Origin: Desulfotomaculum sp.
GTDB lineage: Bacteria > Bacillota > Desulfotomaculia > Desulfotomaculales > Ammonificaceae
DNA length: 13,545 bases
Assembly: GCA_012961725.1 (NCBI GenBank)
Contig: DTYU01000220.1
Coordinates: forward strand, 1 to 13,545
Reading direction: 5' to 3'
A program made the position numbers and the translations under genes. The first letter of the stretch is position 1; every line of letters begins with the position of its first letter. A model generated the notes under the pieces. It was given only the letters and a program-made list of their open reading frames with translations. It ran no database searches and had not been told where the DNA came from. Below, piece after piece: positions 1 to 6,653 of this stretch.

Positions 1-788
1 ATACCTGCGGTACGGGCGGTGACGGTGCACATACCTTCAATATCTCCACCACCGCCGCCTTTGTGGTTGCTGCCTCCGGATGCAAGGTGGCTAAGCACGG
101 TAACCGTTCCGTTTCCAGCAGGGCGGGGAGCGCCGACCTGCTTGAGGCTCTCGGCGCGAGAATCGATCTCCCCCCGTCGGTGGCCGGGCAGTGTCTCGAT
201 GAGGTGGGCTTCGGCTTCTTCTTTGCGCCTCTGTGCCACCCGGCGATGAAGCATGTCGCCGTACCGCGCAGGGAGCTGGGCCTGCGGACGGTTTTCAACA
301 TCTTGGGACCGCTCTGCAACCCCGCCGCGGCCCAAATCCAGGTTATCGGCGTCTACGCGCCGGAGCTCGTCGATTTAGTCGCCGAGGTCCTTTCCTTGTT
401 AGGGACGAAGCGGGCCTTTGTGATCCACGGGGCGGGGGGTCTTGACGAGTTTTCTCCCGTAGGGGAGGTCATCTATGCGGAGGTGCAGAACGGATCGGTC
501 CGCCGCGGCAGATTCGACCCGCTCGATTACGGTATAGAGCGCGCTGGGCTCGAGGCGCTGAAGGGCGGAACGGCGGAAGAGAACGCCGCCCTGACACGCG
601 CGGTTTTGCAGGGCGAGCGGGGGCCGAAAGGGGATGCGGTGGCCTTAAACGCTGCGCTGGCCCTGATGGCGGCCGGGTCGGCCGAAGACCTGCGCGAGGG
701 AATGAATATGGCCCGGAAGGCGCTGTCCTCCGGAGCGGCGCTTGCCAAGCTGGAAGAGTACGTGGCGTGGACACAGAGGGTGCCGTAG
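1..788 (+). CDS. trpD: Anthranilate phosphoribosyltransferase, 5'-truncated by the window
   Basis: Transfers the phosphoribosyl group of PRPP to anthranilate, the second step of tryptophan synthesis from chorismate, in the cytoplasm. The frame is open from base 3, and the 261 residues present begin TCGTGGDGAHTFNIS, the PRPP-binding glycine loop that lies near residue 80 in full-length TrpD (about 340 aa). Roughly the first 80 residues are therefore outside the window. KHGNRSVSS and GSADLLEALG follow, then HPAMKHV and RTVFNILGPL around the anthranilate-binding region, and GLDEFS. The GTG at 63 lies inside the conserved core and is not the start. The stop codon TAG directly abuts the GTG of trpC, so the two are probably translationally coupled. 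The usual LTNPA segment reads LCNPA, a minor variant. The identification is firm. Confidence 0.96.
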   Translation, partial: TCGTGGDGAHTFNISTTAAFVVAASGCKVAKHGNRSVSSRAGSADLLEALGARIDLPPSVAGQCLDEVGFGFFFAPLCHPAMKHVAVPRRELGLRTVFNILGPLCNPAAAQIQVIGVYAPELVDLVAEVLSLLGTKRAFVIHGAGGLDEFSPVGEVIYAEVQNGSVRRGRFDPLDYGIERAGLEALKGGTAEENAALTRAVLQGERGPKGDAVALNAALALMAAGSAEDLREGMNMARKALSSGAALAKLEEYVAWTQRVP

Positions 789-1568
789 GTGCTGGAAGCG
801 ATTATCACATACAAACGCCGGGAGATTGCAGAAAAGCGGGCTGCCTACCCATTGGAGCATTTTAGGGCGTACGCGGAAGCCGCACCGCCGGTAAGGGAGT
901 TTGCCGGGGCACTGAGGCGGCCGGGAAGGGTGGCGGTGATTGCCGAGATAAAGAGGGCCTCCCCGTCGAAAGGGCCGATCCGGCCGGGCGCCGACCCTCT
1001 CAAAGTGGCAAAGGTTTATGCCGCTGCCGGGGCGGCGGCGATCTCGGTGCTTACGGACGAACGGTTTTTCCAAGGCGATCCCTTGTTTATCACTCAGGTA
1101 CGGGGTGCTGTTGACCTCCCGGTACTGTGCAAGGAGTTTATCCTCGACCCCGTCCAGATCTATGAGGCCCGGGGGCTCGGTGCCGACGCCCTCCTCCTGA
1201 TCGTGCGGCTGCTCGAACAACGGGAGCTCGTGGAGTTCCTGGGCCTTGCCCGGGAGCTGCGAATGGAGTGCTTGGTCGAGGTGCACACCCCCGGAGAGAT
1301 AGAGCGGGCGCTTGCAGCGGGCGCTAAGGTGATCGGGATCAATAACCGGGACCTTCAAACGTTCAGGACCGAGATCGAGACAACCTTCCGGCTGAAGCGC
1401 CATCTTCCGCCGGAGGTTGTCGTGGTGAGTGAAAGCGGCATCGGTTCACCCGGCGCAATACGGGCCCTGAAGGAGCACGGGGTGGACGCCGTCTTGATCG
1501 GGGAAGCCCTGATGACCGCAGAGGATATCGCGGCAAAGCTCGAAGAGCTTGTCGCCGCCGGCGGATAA
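789..1568 (+). CDS. trpC: Indole-3-glycerol phosphate synthase
   Basis: Closes the ring of carboxyphenylamino-deoxyribulose phosphate with loss of CO2 to give indole-3-glycerol phosphate. The 259-residue length is normal for a monofunctional TrpC; there is no fused TrpF domain. Visible motifs are IAEIKRASPSKG (51-62), ISVLTDERFFQG (85-96), CKEF with the catalytic lysine K115, LVEVH with E164, GINNRDL (183-189), and SESGI with E215, followed by the phosphate-binding VLIGEALM. The start is GTG immediately after the trpD stop, with AGAGGG at about 775-780 as ribosome-binding site. A 109-bp gap with heptad repeats separates it from trpF, the only loose junction inside the trp cluster. Confidence 0.97.
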   Translation: MLEAIITYKRREIAEKRAAYPLEHFRAYAEAAPPVREFAGALRRPGRVAVIAEIKRASPSKGPIRPGADPLKVAKVYAAAGAAAISVLTDERFFQGDPLFITQVRGAVDLPVLCKEFILDPVQIYEARGLGADALLLIVRLLEQRELVEFLGLARELRMECLVEVHTPGEIERALAAGAKVIGINNRDLQTFRTEIETTFRLKRHLPPEVVVVSESGIGSPGAIRALKEHGVDAVLIGEALMTAEDIAAKLEELVAAGG

Positions 1569-1596
1569 AATGGTTATACGCGTTGGTTAGGTAAAA

Positions 1597-1631
1597 TGCA
1601 AAGTACAAAGTGCAAAATGCAAAATGAAAAA
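1597..1631. repeat. Five degenerate 7-bp tandem repeats (TRCAAAR) in the trpC-trpF gap
   Basis: Five consecutive 7-bp units can be read: TGCAAAG, TACAAAG, TGCAAAA, TGCAAAA and a decayed TGAAAAA. They sit in the 109-bp non-coding gap between trpC and trpF, are AT-rich against GC-rich neighbours, and contain no sizeable ORF. They end about 34 bp before the trpF ribosome-binding site. The period matches the heptads in the trpA-hisC and tyrA-aroA gaps, although the unit sequence differs. Function is unknown; simple-sequence expansion is a possible explanation. Confidence 0.75.
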
Positions 1632-1677
1632 AGCGTTTGCCTAAGCAACTTAGAACTCTTGTCCGGAAGGTGTTAAA

Positions 1678-2337
1678 ATGGCTGTGCGGGTGAAAATCTG
1701 CGGGATCAAGGACGCCGAGACGGCGGCGGTTGCGGTGGCGGCAGGAGCGGATGCGCTCGGCTTCGTTTTTGCCGAGAGCAAGCGCAGGATCACTCCTGAG
1801 GCAGCGCGGGAGATTATCTTAGGCCTGCCGCCCTTCGTCTCGGCGGTGGGGGTCTTCGTAGACGCCCCCCAAGGGCTCGTTCGCGAGGTTGCGGAGTTTT
1901 GTCGGCTCGATACGGTGCAGCTTCACGGGGCGGAGTCGCCTGAATACTGTATAGAAATCGGTTTGAAGGTCATAAAGGCGTTTGGCGTCCGCCAAAAGGG
2001 AGTGCCGATAGACGGAAGCGTGGAAGGCGGTCTGTTCTTCGGAAAGGATTTGGCACTGATAGACGCCTACCGCTCCGTAAGCGCTGTCTTGGTTGATACC
2101 AGCGTCCCCGGGCTCGCCGGAGGAACGGGCAGGACGTTCGATTGGGGACTGCTTTGCGGGAAGAGATTTCAGGCTCCGCTTATCTTGGCCGGCGGCCTGA
2201 CCCCGGAAAACGTGACGGAGGCGGTGCGCACGGTACGCCCCTACGCGGTGGACGTCTCGAGCGGGGTCGAGACGAACGGGCTAAAAGACGCCGCAAAGAT
2301 ACAGGCATTCATCTGCCGGGCGAAGGAGGTGGTTTGA
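1678..2337 (+). CDS. trpF: Phosphoribosylanthranilate isomerase
   Basis: Performs the Amadori rearrangement of phosphoribosyl-anthranilate to the carboxyphenylamino-deoxyribulose phosphate used by TrpC. It is a 219-residue single-domain TIM barrel of usual size. VKICGI carries the catalytic cysteine C8, QLHG lies at 81-84, and the catalytic aspartate is D140 in VDTSVPG. GGTGRTFDW (148-156), AGGLTPENV (171-179) and DVSSGVE (192-198) form the phosphate-binding end of the barrel. ATG is preceded by GGAAGGT at 1665-1671 with 6-7 nt spacing. It ends one base before the trpB start, so it is tightly linked downstream but separated from trpC by the repeat-bearing gap. Confidence 0.97.
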   Translation: MAVRVKICGIKDAETAAVAVAAGADALGFVFAESKRRITPEAAREIILGLPPFVSAVGVFVDAPQGLVREVAEFCRLDTVQLHGAESPEYCIEIGLKVIKAFGVRQKGVPIDGSVEGGLFFGKDLALIDAYRSVSAVLVDTSVPGLAGGTGRTFDWGLLCGKRFQAPLILAGGLTPENVTEAVRTVRPYAVDVSSGVETNGLKDAAKIQAFICRAKEVV

Positions 2338-2338
2338 A

Positions 2339-3526
2339 ATGCTGCCAGACACGCGGGGTTATTTCGGTTCCTTCGGCGGCCGTTTTGTGCCGGAGACGCT
2401 TATGGCGGCCCTTGAAGAGCTCGAAACGGCGTATGCCGCGGTCAAGGATGACCCCGGGTTTCGCGCGGAACTGAAATGGTACCTCGAACACTACGTGGGC
2501 CGGCCCAGTCCGCTTTACTACGCGGCACGGCTGACCGCGCACCTGGGCGGGGCGAGGATCTATCTCAAGCGGGAGGACCTCAACCACACCGGCGCCCATA
2601 AGATAAACAACACCATCGGCCAGGCGCTCCTTGCAAAGCGGATGGGAAAGCGCCGGATGATCGCTGAGACCGGCGCCGGCCAGCACGGGGTGGCCACGGC
2701 GACGGCCGCGGCGCTCATGGGGTTCGAGTGCGCGATATATATGGGGGAAGAAGATATCGTCCGGCAGCGGCTCAACGTCATCCGGATGGACCTCTTGGGG
2801 GCGTCAGTAATCCCAGTGAGCGCGGGCACCCGGACGCTTAAAGACGCGATGAACGAGGCGATCCGCGATTGGGTGACCAACGTAAGGAGCACCTACTATC
2901 TTATCGGGTCGGTGGCGGGGCCGCATCCGTATCCGATGATCGTCCGGGATTTTCAGGCCGTCATCGGGGCGGAGACGAGGGAGCAGATCCTCCGCGAGAC
3001 GGGACGGCTGCCGGATGTGATTGTAGCCTGTGTAGGCGGAGGGTCGAATGCGCTGGGGATCTTTTACGATTTCTTAGAGGCGCCGGAGGTGCGGCTGATC
3101 GGCGTGGAAGCGGCGGGCGAAGGCATGGAGACCGGGCTGCATGCGGCAACGCTCAACCGCGGGCATCCCGGCGTGCTTCACGGCTCCCTGAGCTACATAA
3201 TCCAGGACGCGGAGGGGCAGATAAACCCGGTGCACTCGATCGCTGCTGGCCTTGACTATCCCGGTGTTGGACCGGAGCACTGTTACCTTAAGGAGACCGG
3301 CCGGGTAACGTATACCGCGGCCACGGATACCGAGGCGCTGGCGGCCTTCGAGCTGCTCAGCAGGACCGAAGGCATCCTCCCGGCGCTCGAGAGCGCGCAC
3401 GCGATCGCTGAGGTTGTACGCCTTGCCCCTTCACTGCCGCAAGAGGCCGTTATCGTGGTCAACCTTTCCGGGCGCGGTGATAAGGATGTGGAAACCGTGG
3501 CCCAGGTGAAAGGGGTCAAGCAATGA
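2339..3526 (+). CDS. trpB: Tryptophan synthase beta chain
   Basis: PLP enzyme that condenses indole, channelled from the alpha subunit, with L-serine to form tryptophan; it acts in an alpha2-beta2 complex with TrpA. At 395 residues it is typical of the TrpB1 class. GYFGSFGGRFVPETL is the N-terminal signature. LNHTGAHKINN holds the PLP lysine K88, and AETGAGQHG holds the catalytic glutamate E110. GSVAGPHPYPMIVRDFQ belongs to the COMM region that contacts TrpA. GGGSNA binds the PLP phosphate, and HAIAE and NLSGRGDKD close the C-terminal part. A strong AAGGAGGT ribosome-binding site (2323-2330) lies inside the end of trpF. Its stop overlaps the trpA start. Confidence 0.98.
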   Translation: MLPDTRGYFGSFGGRFVPETLMAALEELETAYAAVKDDPGFRAELKWYLEHYVGRPSPLYYAARLTAHLGGARIYLKREDLNHTGAHKINNTIGQALLAKRMGKRRMIAETGAGQHGVATATAAALMGFECAIYMGEEDIVRQRLNVIRMDLLGASVIPVSAGTRTLKDAMNEAIRDWVTNVRSTYYLIGSVAGPHPYPMIVRDFQAVIGAETREQILRETGRLPDVIVACVGGGSNALGIFYDFLEAPEVRLIGVEAAGEGMETGLHAATLNRGHPGVLHGSLSYIIQDAEGQINPVHSIAAGLDYPGVGPEHCYLKETGRVTYTAATDTEALAAFELLSRTEGILPALESAHAIAEVVRLAPSLPQEAVIVVNLSGRGDKDVETVAQVKGVKQ

Positions 3527-4302
3527 GCCGGATAGCGGAAAGATTTAGACGTTTAGGGGAGCGGGGCGAAAAGGGGCTGATCACCTATCTGATGGCCGGC
3601 GACCCGGACCTCACGCGCACAAAGGAGCTGGTTGCGCGTATGGCAGGAGCGGGTGCAGATATCATCGAGATCGGCATCCCCTTTTCAGACCCGCTGGCTG
3701 ACGGGCCGGTGATCCAGGCCGCAGCGAACAGGGCGCTTGCGAACGGGATAACGGTCCGCGGTGTTCTCCAGGCGGTGGGCCAGATGCGCAAAGAAGTGGA
3801 CCTCCCGCTTGTGCTGATGACCTATTACAACCCGGTGCTCCAGTACGGGATCGAGCGGTTCTGTCGCGACGCCGCAGAAAACGGCGCTGACGGGTTGATC
3901 GTGCCGGACCTTCCCCATGAGGAAAGCGGTCCTCTAAGAGAGTGCAGCAGCCGCTGCGGGATCGACCTGGTGCCTTTGGTTGCGCCGACCAGTACGCCGG
4001 CACGGCTGGCGGCGATCTGTGGCGTCGCAAGGGGGTTTATTTACTGCGTTTCGGTTACCGGCGTTACCGGCATGCGGGAGAAGATCGAAACCGACCTCCG
4101 GGCATTCGCGGGCCTGGTTCGCAGGTATACAGAGCTCCCGGTTGCGATCGGCTTCGGGGTTTCCGGTCCGGATGCGGCGGCGCGGGTGGCGACCTACTGT
4201 GACGCGGTGGTGGTCGGCAGTGCCCTCGTGAGGCTGATCGGCCGGGGTGCGTACGAGGAGGTGGAAAAACTGACGGCATCCCTTAAGGCAGCACTTCTCT
4301 AG
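3523..4302 (+). CDS. trpA: Tryptophan synthase alpha chain
   Basis: Cleaves indole-3-glycerol phosphate to indole and glyceraldehyde-3-phosphate and passes indole to TrpB. The 259 residues form a TIM barrel with the signature IIEIGIPFSDPLADGP. The catalytic residues E49 and D60 fall at the same numbers as in Salmonella TrpA. LMTYYNPV, GLIVPDLPHEE, APTS, YCVSVTGVTG, GFGVSGPD and VVGSALV follow in the expected order. The ATG overlaps the trpB stop (ATGA), with AGGGGT at 3511-3516 as ribosome-binding site, so the two subunits are likely coupled in translation. It is the last trp gene; a 173-bp repeat-bearing gap separates it from hisC. Confidence 0.98.
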   Translation: MSRIAERFRRLGERGEKGLITYLMAGDPDLTRTKELVARMAGAGADIIEIGIPFSDPLADGPVIQAAANRALANGITVRGVLQAVGQMRKEVDLPLVLMTYYNPVLQYGIERFCRDAAENGADGLIVPDLPHEESGPLRECSSRCGIDLVPLVAPTSTPARLAAICGVARGFIYCVSVTGVTGMREKIETDLRAFAGLVRRYTELPVAIGFGVSGPDAAARVATYCDAVVVGSALVRLIGRGAYEEVEKLTASLKAALL

Positions 4303-4313
4303 AACACCAGGAT

Positions 4314-4348
4314 TTCGATATCTGACATCCGGCCTCCGGCTTCTGTTT
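4314..4348. repeat. Degenerate 7-bp repeats (TCYGRCN) after trpA
   Basis: Just downstream of trpA the non-coding sequence can be divided into TTCGATA, TCTGACA, TCCGGCC, TCCGGCT and TCTGTTT. The middle three units share TCYGRC. The same stretch contains a short CCGG-CCT-CCGG hairpin (4329-4339) without a real T-tract, so it is not a convincing terminator. This is the weakest of the heptad arrays; it is listed because the same period recurs in two other gaps of the window. Confidence 0.4.
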
Positions 4349-4375
4349 AAGGTAGTCTCAGGCTGGTCGGAACAA

Positions 4376-4402
4376 TAATTTAGTATGGTGTCCCCGAAAT
4401 TT
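4376..4402 (-). repeat. Solo copy of the GGGGACACCA repeat, inverted relative to the copies at the window end
   Basis: The minus strand of 4376-4401 matches 13475-13500 exactly over 26 bp. The core reads GGGGACACCATACTAAATTA on the minus strand. It lies in the non-coding gap between trpA and hisC. Two identical 26-mers in 13.5 kb indicate a dispersed repeat, plausibly the end of a mobile element or a small non-autonomous element. No transposase is visible next to it. Confidence 0.8.
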
Positions 4403-4414
4403 GGTCTAACGCAT

Positions 4415-4431
4415 AACCTTGAACTTTAAAC
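4415..4431 (-). repeat. Two and a half GTTCAAR-type heptads before hisC
   Basis: Read on the minus strand this stretch is GTTTAAA-GTTCAAG-GTT. These units match the left heptad arm of the tyrA-aroA gap (8587-8657), which carries GTTCAAG and GTTTAAA on the plus strand. It is short and could be chance, but the shared unit suggests the same repeat family in opposite orientation. Confidence 0.4.
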
Positions 4432-4448
4432 GTTCTCTATGGTAAGAT
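4419..4448 (+). promoter_or_regulatory. Possible weak sigma-A-type promoter before hisC
   Basis: TTGAAC (4419-4424) and TAAGAT (4443-4448) are separated by 18 bp; each matches the -35 and -10 consensus at four of six positions. Transcription would begin about 20 nt before the hisC ATG, shortly upstream of the AGGAGTGGAG ribosome-binding site. The -35 hexamer coincides with the heptad-like repeat, so the match may be incidental. It would let hisC and the genes after it be transcribed apart from trp. Confidence 0.25.
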
Positions 4449-4475
4449 GTTTCAAAGATCAGGAGTGGAGTATTA

Positions 4476-5561
4476 ATGGTGGTTAAGCTCCGCGGTTGCG
4501 TTGAAACCCTGTCCGTATATCAGCCGGGGAAACCCATAGAAGAGGTCAAGCGGGAGCTCGGCCTCGAGGAGATTGTCAAACTCGCTTCCAACGAAAACCC
4601 CTTAGGTCCTTCCCCCAGGGCGGTGGCGGCGGTTACACAAGCAGCGACGGGAATGCACTTTTACCCGGACGGCAGCACCTGCCGGCTGCGCGAGGCCCTG
4701 GCCGCCCGGCTCGGGCTTGGTTCTGAAGCGATAATCGTCGGCAACGGTTCCAACGAGATACTCCAGATGCTCTCAGTGGCGCTTTTGGACCCCGGGGACG
4801 AGGTGTTGATGCCGGTCCCGACCTTTCCCCGTTACGAGCCGCTTGCGCGCCTTATGGGTGCGGTCCCGGTGGAGGTCCCGCTTAAGGAATACCGGATGGA
4901 TATTGAAGCAATGGCCGCGCGGCTGAGCCCGAAGACGAAGCTGGTCTATCTGTGCAACCCGAACAACCCGACGGGCACCATCGCTACCCGCAGCGAGATA
5001 GACTGGTTCATGGAACGCGTGGGTCCGGATACAATGGTGGTATTTGACGAGGCTTACTATGAATACGTCACCCGCCCCGATTATCCCGACGGGATCGATT
5101 ACCTGCGCAAGGGATATAGCGTGATGGTTTTACGGACCTTTTCGAAGATGTACGGTCTTGCCGGACTGCGCGTGGGTTACGGTATAGGAGAAGCTTCGTT
5201 GATTGCGGAACTCAACCGCGTCAGGGAGCCGTTCAACGTGAACGCACTGGCCCAGGAGGCGGCGCTTGCGGCGCTGACCGACGAGGAGTTTGTTTCCCTT
5301 ACACGGCGGACGAACGAAGAGGGAAAGAACTATCTTTATCAGGCCTTTACCGCCCGCGGCATCTCTTTTGTTGAGACGGAGGCGAACTTTATCTTCTTTG
5401 ACGCCGGGCGCGAAGAGAAGGTTGTCTTCCGGCGTATGCTTGAACAGGGTGTCATAATCCGGGGGGGCTTCGGTTATCCGACCCACCTCCGGGTGACGAT
5501 CGGGACGGCGGCGCAAAACGCGCGCTTTGTTGCGGCGCTGAGCAGGGTGTTGGCGGAATAA
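4476..5561 (+). CDS. hisC: Histidinol-phosphate / aromatic aminotransferase (class I/II PLP)
   Basis: PLP-dependent aminotransferase of the HisC family. It interconverts histidinol phosphate and imidazole-acetol phosphate and, in several bacteria including B. subtilis, also transaminates phenylpyruvate and hydroxyphenylpyruvate. The 361 residues match family length. KLASNENPLGPSP (35-47), FYPDGS (62-67), NGSNEIL (90-96), YLCNPNNPTGT (158-168), FDEAYYEY (190-197) and the PLP-lysine motif TFSKMYGLAGLRVGY with K224 are all present, as is RGGFGYPTHLRVTIGT near the C-terminus. ATG follows AGGAGTGGAG (4461-4470). Placement between trpA and the DAHP synthase, pheA and tyrA genes, with no other his gene in view, suggests it supplies the last step of Phe and Tyr synthesis as well as serving histidine. 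That dual role is an inference. Confidence 0.93.
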   Translation: MVVKLRGCVETLSVYQPGKPIEEVKRELGLEEIVKLASNENPLGPSPRAVAAVTQAATGMHFYPDGSTCRLREALAARLGLGSEAIIVGNGSNEILQMLSVALLDPGDEVLMPVPTFPRYEPLARLMGAVPVEVPLKEYRMDIEAMAARLSPKTKLVYLCNPNNPTGTIATRSEIDWFMERVGPDTMVVFDEAYYEYVTRPDYPDGIDYLRKGYSVMVLRTFSKMYGLAGLRVGYGIGEASLIAELNRVREPFNVNALAQEAALAALTDEEFVSLTRRTNEEGKNYLYQAFTARGISFVETEANFIFFDAGREEKVVFRRMLEQGVIIRGGFGYPTHLRVTIGTAAQNARFVAALSRVLAE

Positions 5562-5636
5562 AACGGTTTCCAAGTTAATAATGCCGGGCTGTTGGAAGCA
5601 ACAAAATCGCCGGGCTTGTGGAGGTAGATGAACTAA

Positions 5637-6653
5637 ATGATTATCGTAATGGCTGGCAACGCCACCGAAGAGCAGATCCAGGGGGTTATCAGGAAGATTG
5701 AGAAGGAAGGCTTTAAGGCGCATCTCTCCCGCGGTGTTGAAAGGACGATTATCGGGATCATCGGTGATGAAAGGCGGTTGAAAGAGGTGGCCCTTGGGGT
5801 TTTGCCGGGGGTGGAGGAAGTAATTCCCATCCTGCAGCCGTATAAGATGGCGAGCCGTTCCTTCCGGGCGGACCGGACGTTGGTTCGACTTAACGGTGAT
5901 ATCGAGATCGGCGGCGAAAGAATCCACGTGATGGCGGGGCCGTGCGCGGTAGAAAGCAGAGAGCAACTGCTGGCGGCCGCTGAAAGGGTCAAGGCCGCCG
6001 GCGCCACCATCCTGCGGGGCGGCGCCTTCAAGCCCCGGACTTCGCCGTATTCCTTCCAGGGTCTCGGTGAAGAAGGGTTGAAGATCCTTGCCGAGGCAAG
6101 AGAAAGGTTCGGGCTGAAGATAGTGACCGAAGCCATGAATATCCATACCCTTCCGCTGGTGGCCGAGTATGCGGATATAGTTCAGATAGGCACCCGCAAC
6201 ATGCAGAACTTCGATCTTTTGAAGGAGTTAGGGAAAATAAGCAAGCCGGTGCTCCTGAAACGCGGCCTTTCTGCCACCGTTGAGGAGTGGCTGATGGCCG
6301 CGGAGTATGTCCTGGCCAGCGGAAATCTCAATGTGATCCTTTGTGAGCGGGGGATACGGAGCTTCGAGACGTACACCCGCAACACCCTGGACCTTTCGGC
6401 AGTACCGGTCGTTAAGCACCTCTCCCACCTGCCGGTGGTGGTCGACCCGAGCCACGGCATCGGGCGGTGGAAGTTTGTGGCCCCGATGTGCTGCGCAGCG
6501 ATCGCCGCCGGGGCGGACGGTCTTTTGGTCGAGGTGCACCCCAACCCCGCAGAGGCGCTTTGCGACGGTGCCCAGTCGCTAACCCCAGAGAACTTTACCG
6601 TGATGATGGAAGACCTGCGTAAGATAGCGGCGGTCTTAGGGAGGAAGCTTTAG
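5637..6653 (+). CDS. aroF: 3-deoxy-7-phosphoheptulonate (DAHP) synthase, Thermotoga type with N-terminal regulatory domain
   Basis: Condenses phosphoenolpyruvate with erythrose-4-phosphate, the committed step of the shikimate pathway. It has 338 residues, the same length as the Thermotoga maritima enzyme. Residues 1 to about 70 (MIIVMAGNATEEQI onward) resemble the ferredoxin-like domain that mediates Tyr/Phe feedback inhibition in that enzyme. The barrel follows: MAGPCAVES, LRGGAFKPRTSPYSFQG, TEAMN, QIGTRNMQNF, LLKRG, CERGIRSFE, VVDPSHGIG and LLVEVHPNP. The metal ligands appear as C103, H273, E299 and D310, each one position beyond the Thermotoga numbering. There is no fused chorismate mutase domain. 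GGAGGT (5620-5625) precedes the ATG. The 75-bp gap upstream holds a small TGTTG-GAAG-CAACA hairpin (5590-5603) of unknown meaning. The TAG stop shares one base with the pheA GTG. The symbol could also be given as aroG/aroA by lineage. Confidence 0.96.
   Translation: MIIVMAGNATEEQIQGVIRKIEKEGFKAHLSRGVERTIIGIIGDERRLKEVALGVLPGVEEVIPILQPYKMASRSFRADRTLVRLNGDIEIGGERIHVMAGPCAVESREQLLAAAERVKAAGATILRGGAFKPRTSPYSFQGLGEEGLKILAEARERFGLKIVTEAMNIHTLPLVAEYADIVQIGTRNMQNFDLLKELGKISKPVLLKRGLSATVEEWLMAAEYVLASGNLNVILCERGIRSFETYTRNTLDLSAVPVVKHLSHLPVVVDPSHGIGRWKFVAPMCCAAIAAGADGLLVEVHPNPAEALCDGAQSLTPENFTVMMEDLRKIAAVLGRKL

Noticed and set aside
63..788. trpD beginning at GTG 63
   Set aside because: The frame is open to the window edge and encodes the conserved TCGTGGDGAHTFNIS loop upstream of this codon, so the gene is truncated by the window rather than starting there.
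645..1403. Minus-strand open frame of 252 codons opposite trpD and trpC
   Set aside because: It is a shadow of two conserved genes, crosses their junction, and shows no ribosome-binding site or domain motif that I recognise.
1597..1631. CRISPR-like array in the trpC-trpF gap
   Set aside because: The units are 7 bp with no spacers, far from the repeat-spacer structure of a CRISPR locus, and no cas gene is in the window.
4329..4348. Intrinsic terminator after trpA
   Set aside because: The CCGG-CCT-CCGG stem is only four base pairs and is followed by a broken, weak T-rich stretch.
4385..4429. Fourteen-codon ORF starting in the dispersed repeat before hisC
   Set aside because: No ribosome-binding site is present, and it consists of repeat sequence; nothing indicates translation.
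4303..4475. T-box riboswitch or trp attenuator upstream of hisC
   Set aside because: The gap is too short for a complete T-box, has no T-box-like GGTGG-containing antiterminator sequence followed by a terminator with T-run, and lacks a run of Trp codons.
4447..4476. Nine-codon mini-ORF (MFQRSGVEY) whose TAA overlaps the hisC ATG
   Set aside because: The TAATG coupling is tempting for a leader peptide, but no convincing ribosome-binding site precedes it, and the only promoter candidate would start transcription inside it.
5130..6146. Minus-strand open frame of 338 codons across hisC and aroF
   Set aside because: It lies opposite two clearly conserved genes, spans their intergenic gap, and its translation has no recognisable motif. 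Long antisense frames are expected in GC-rich coding DNA.
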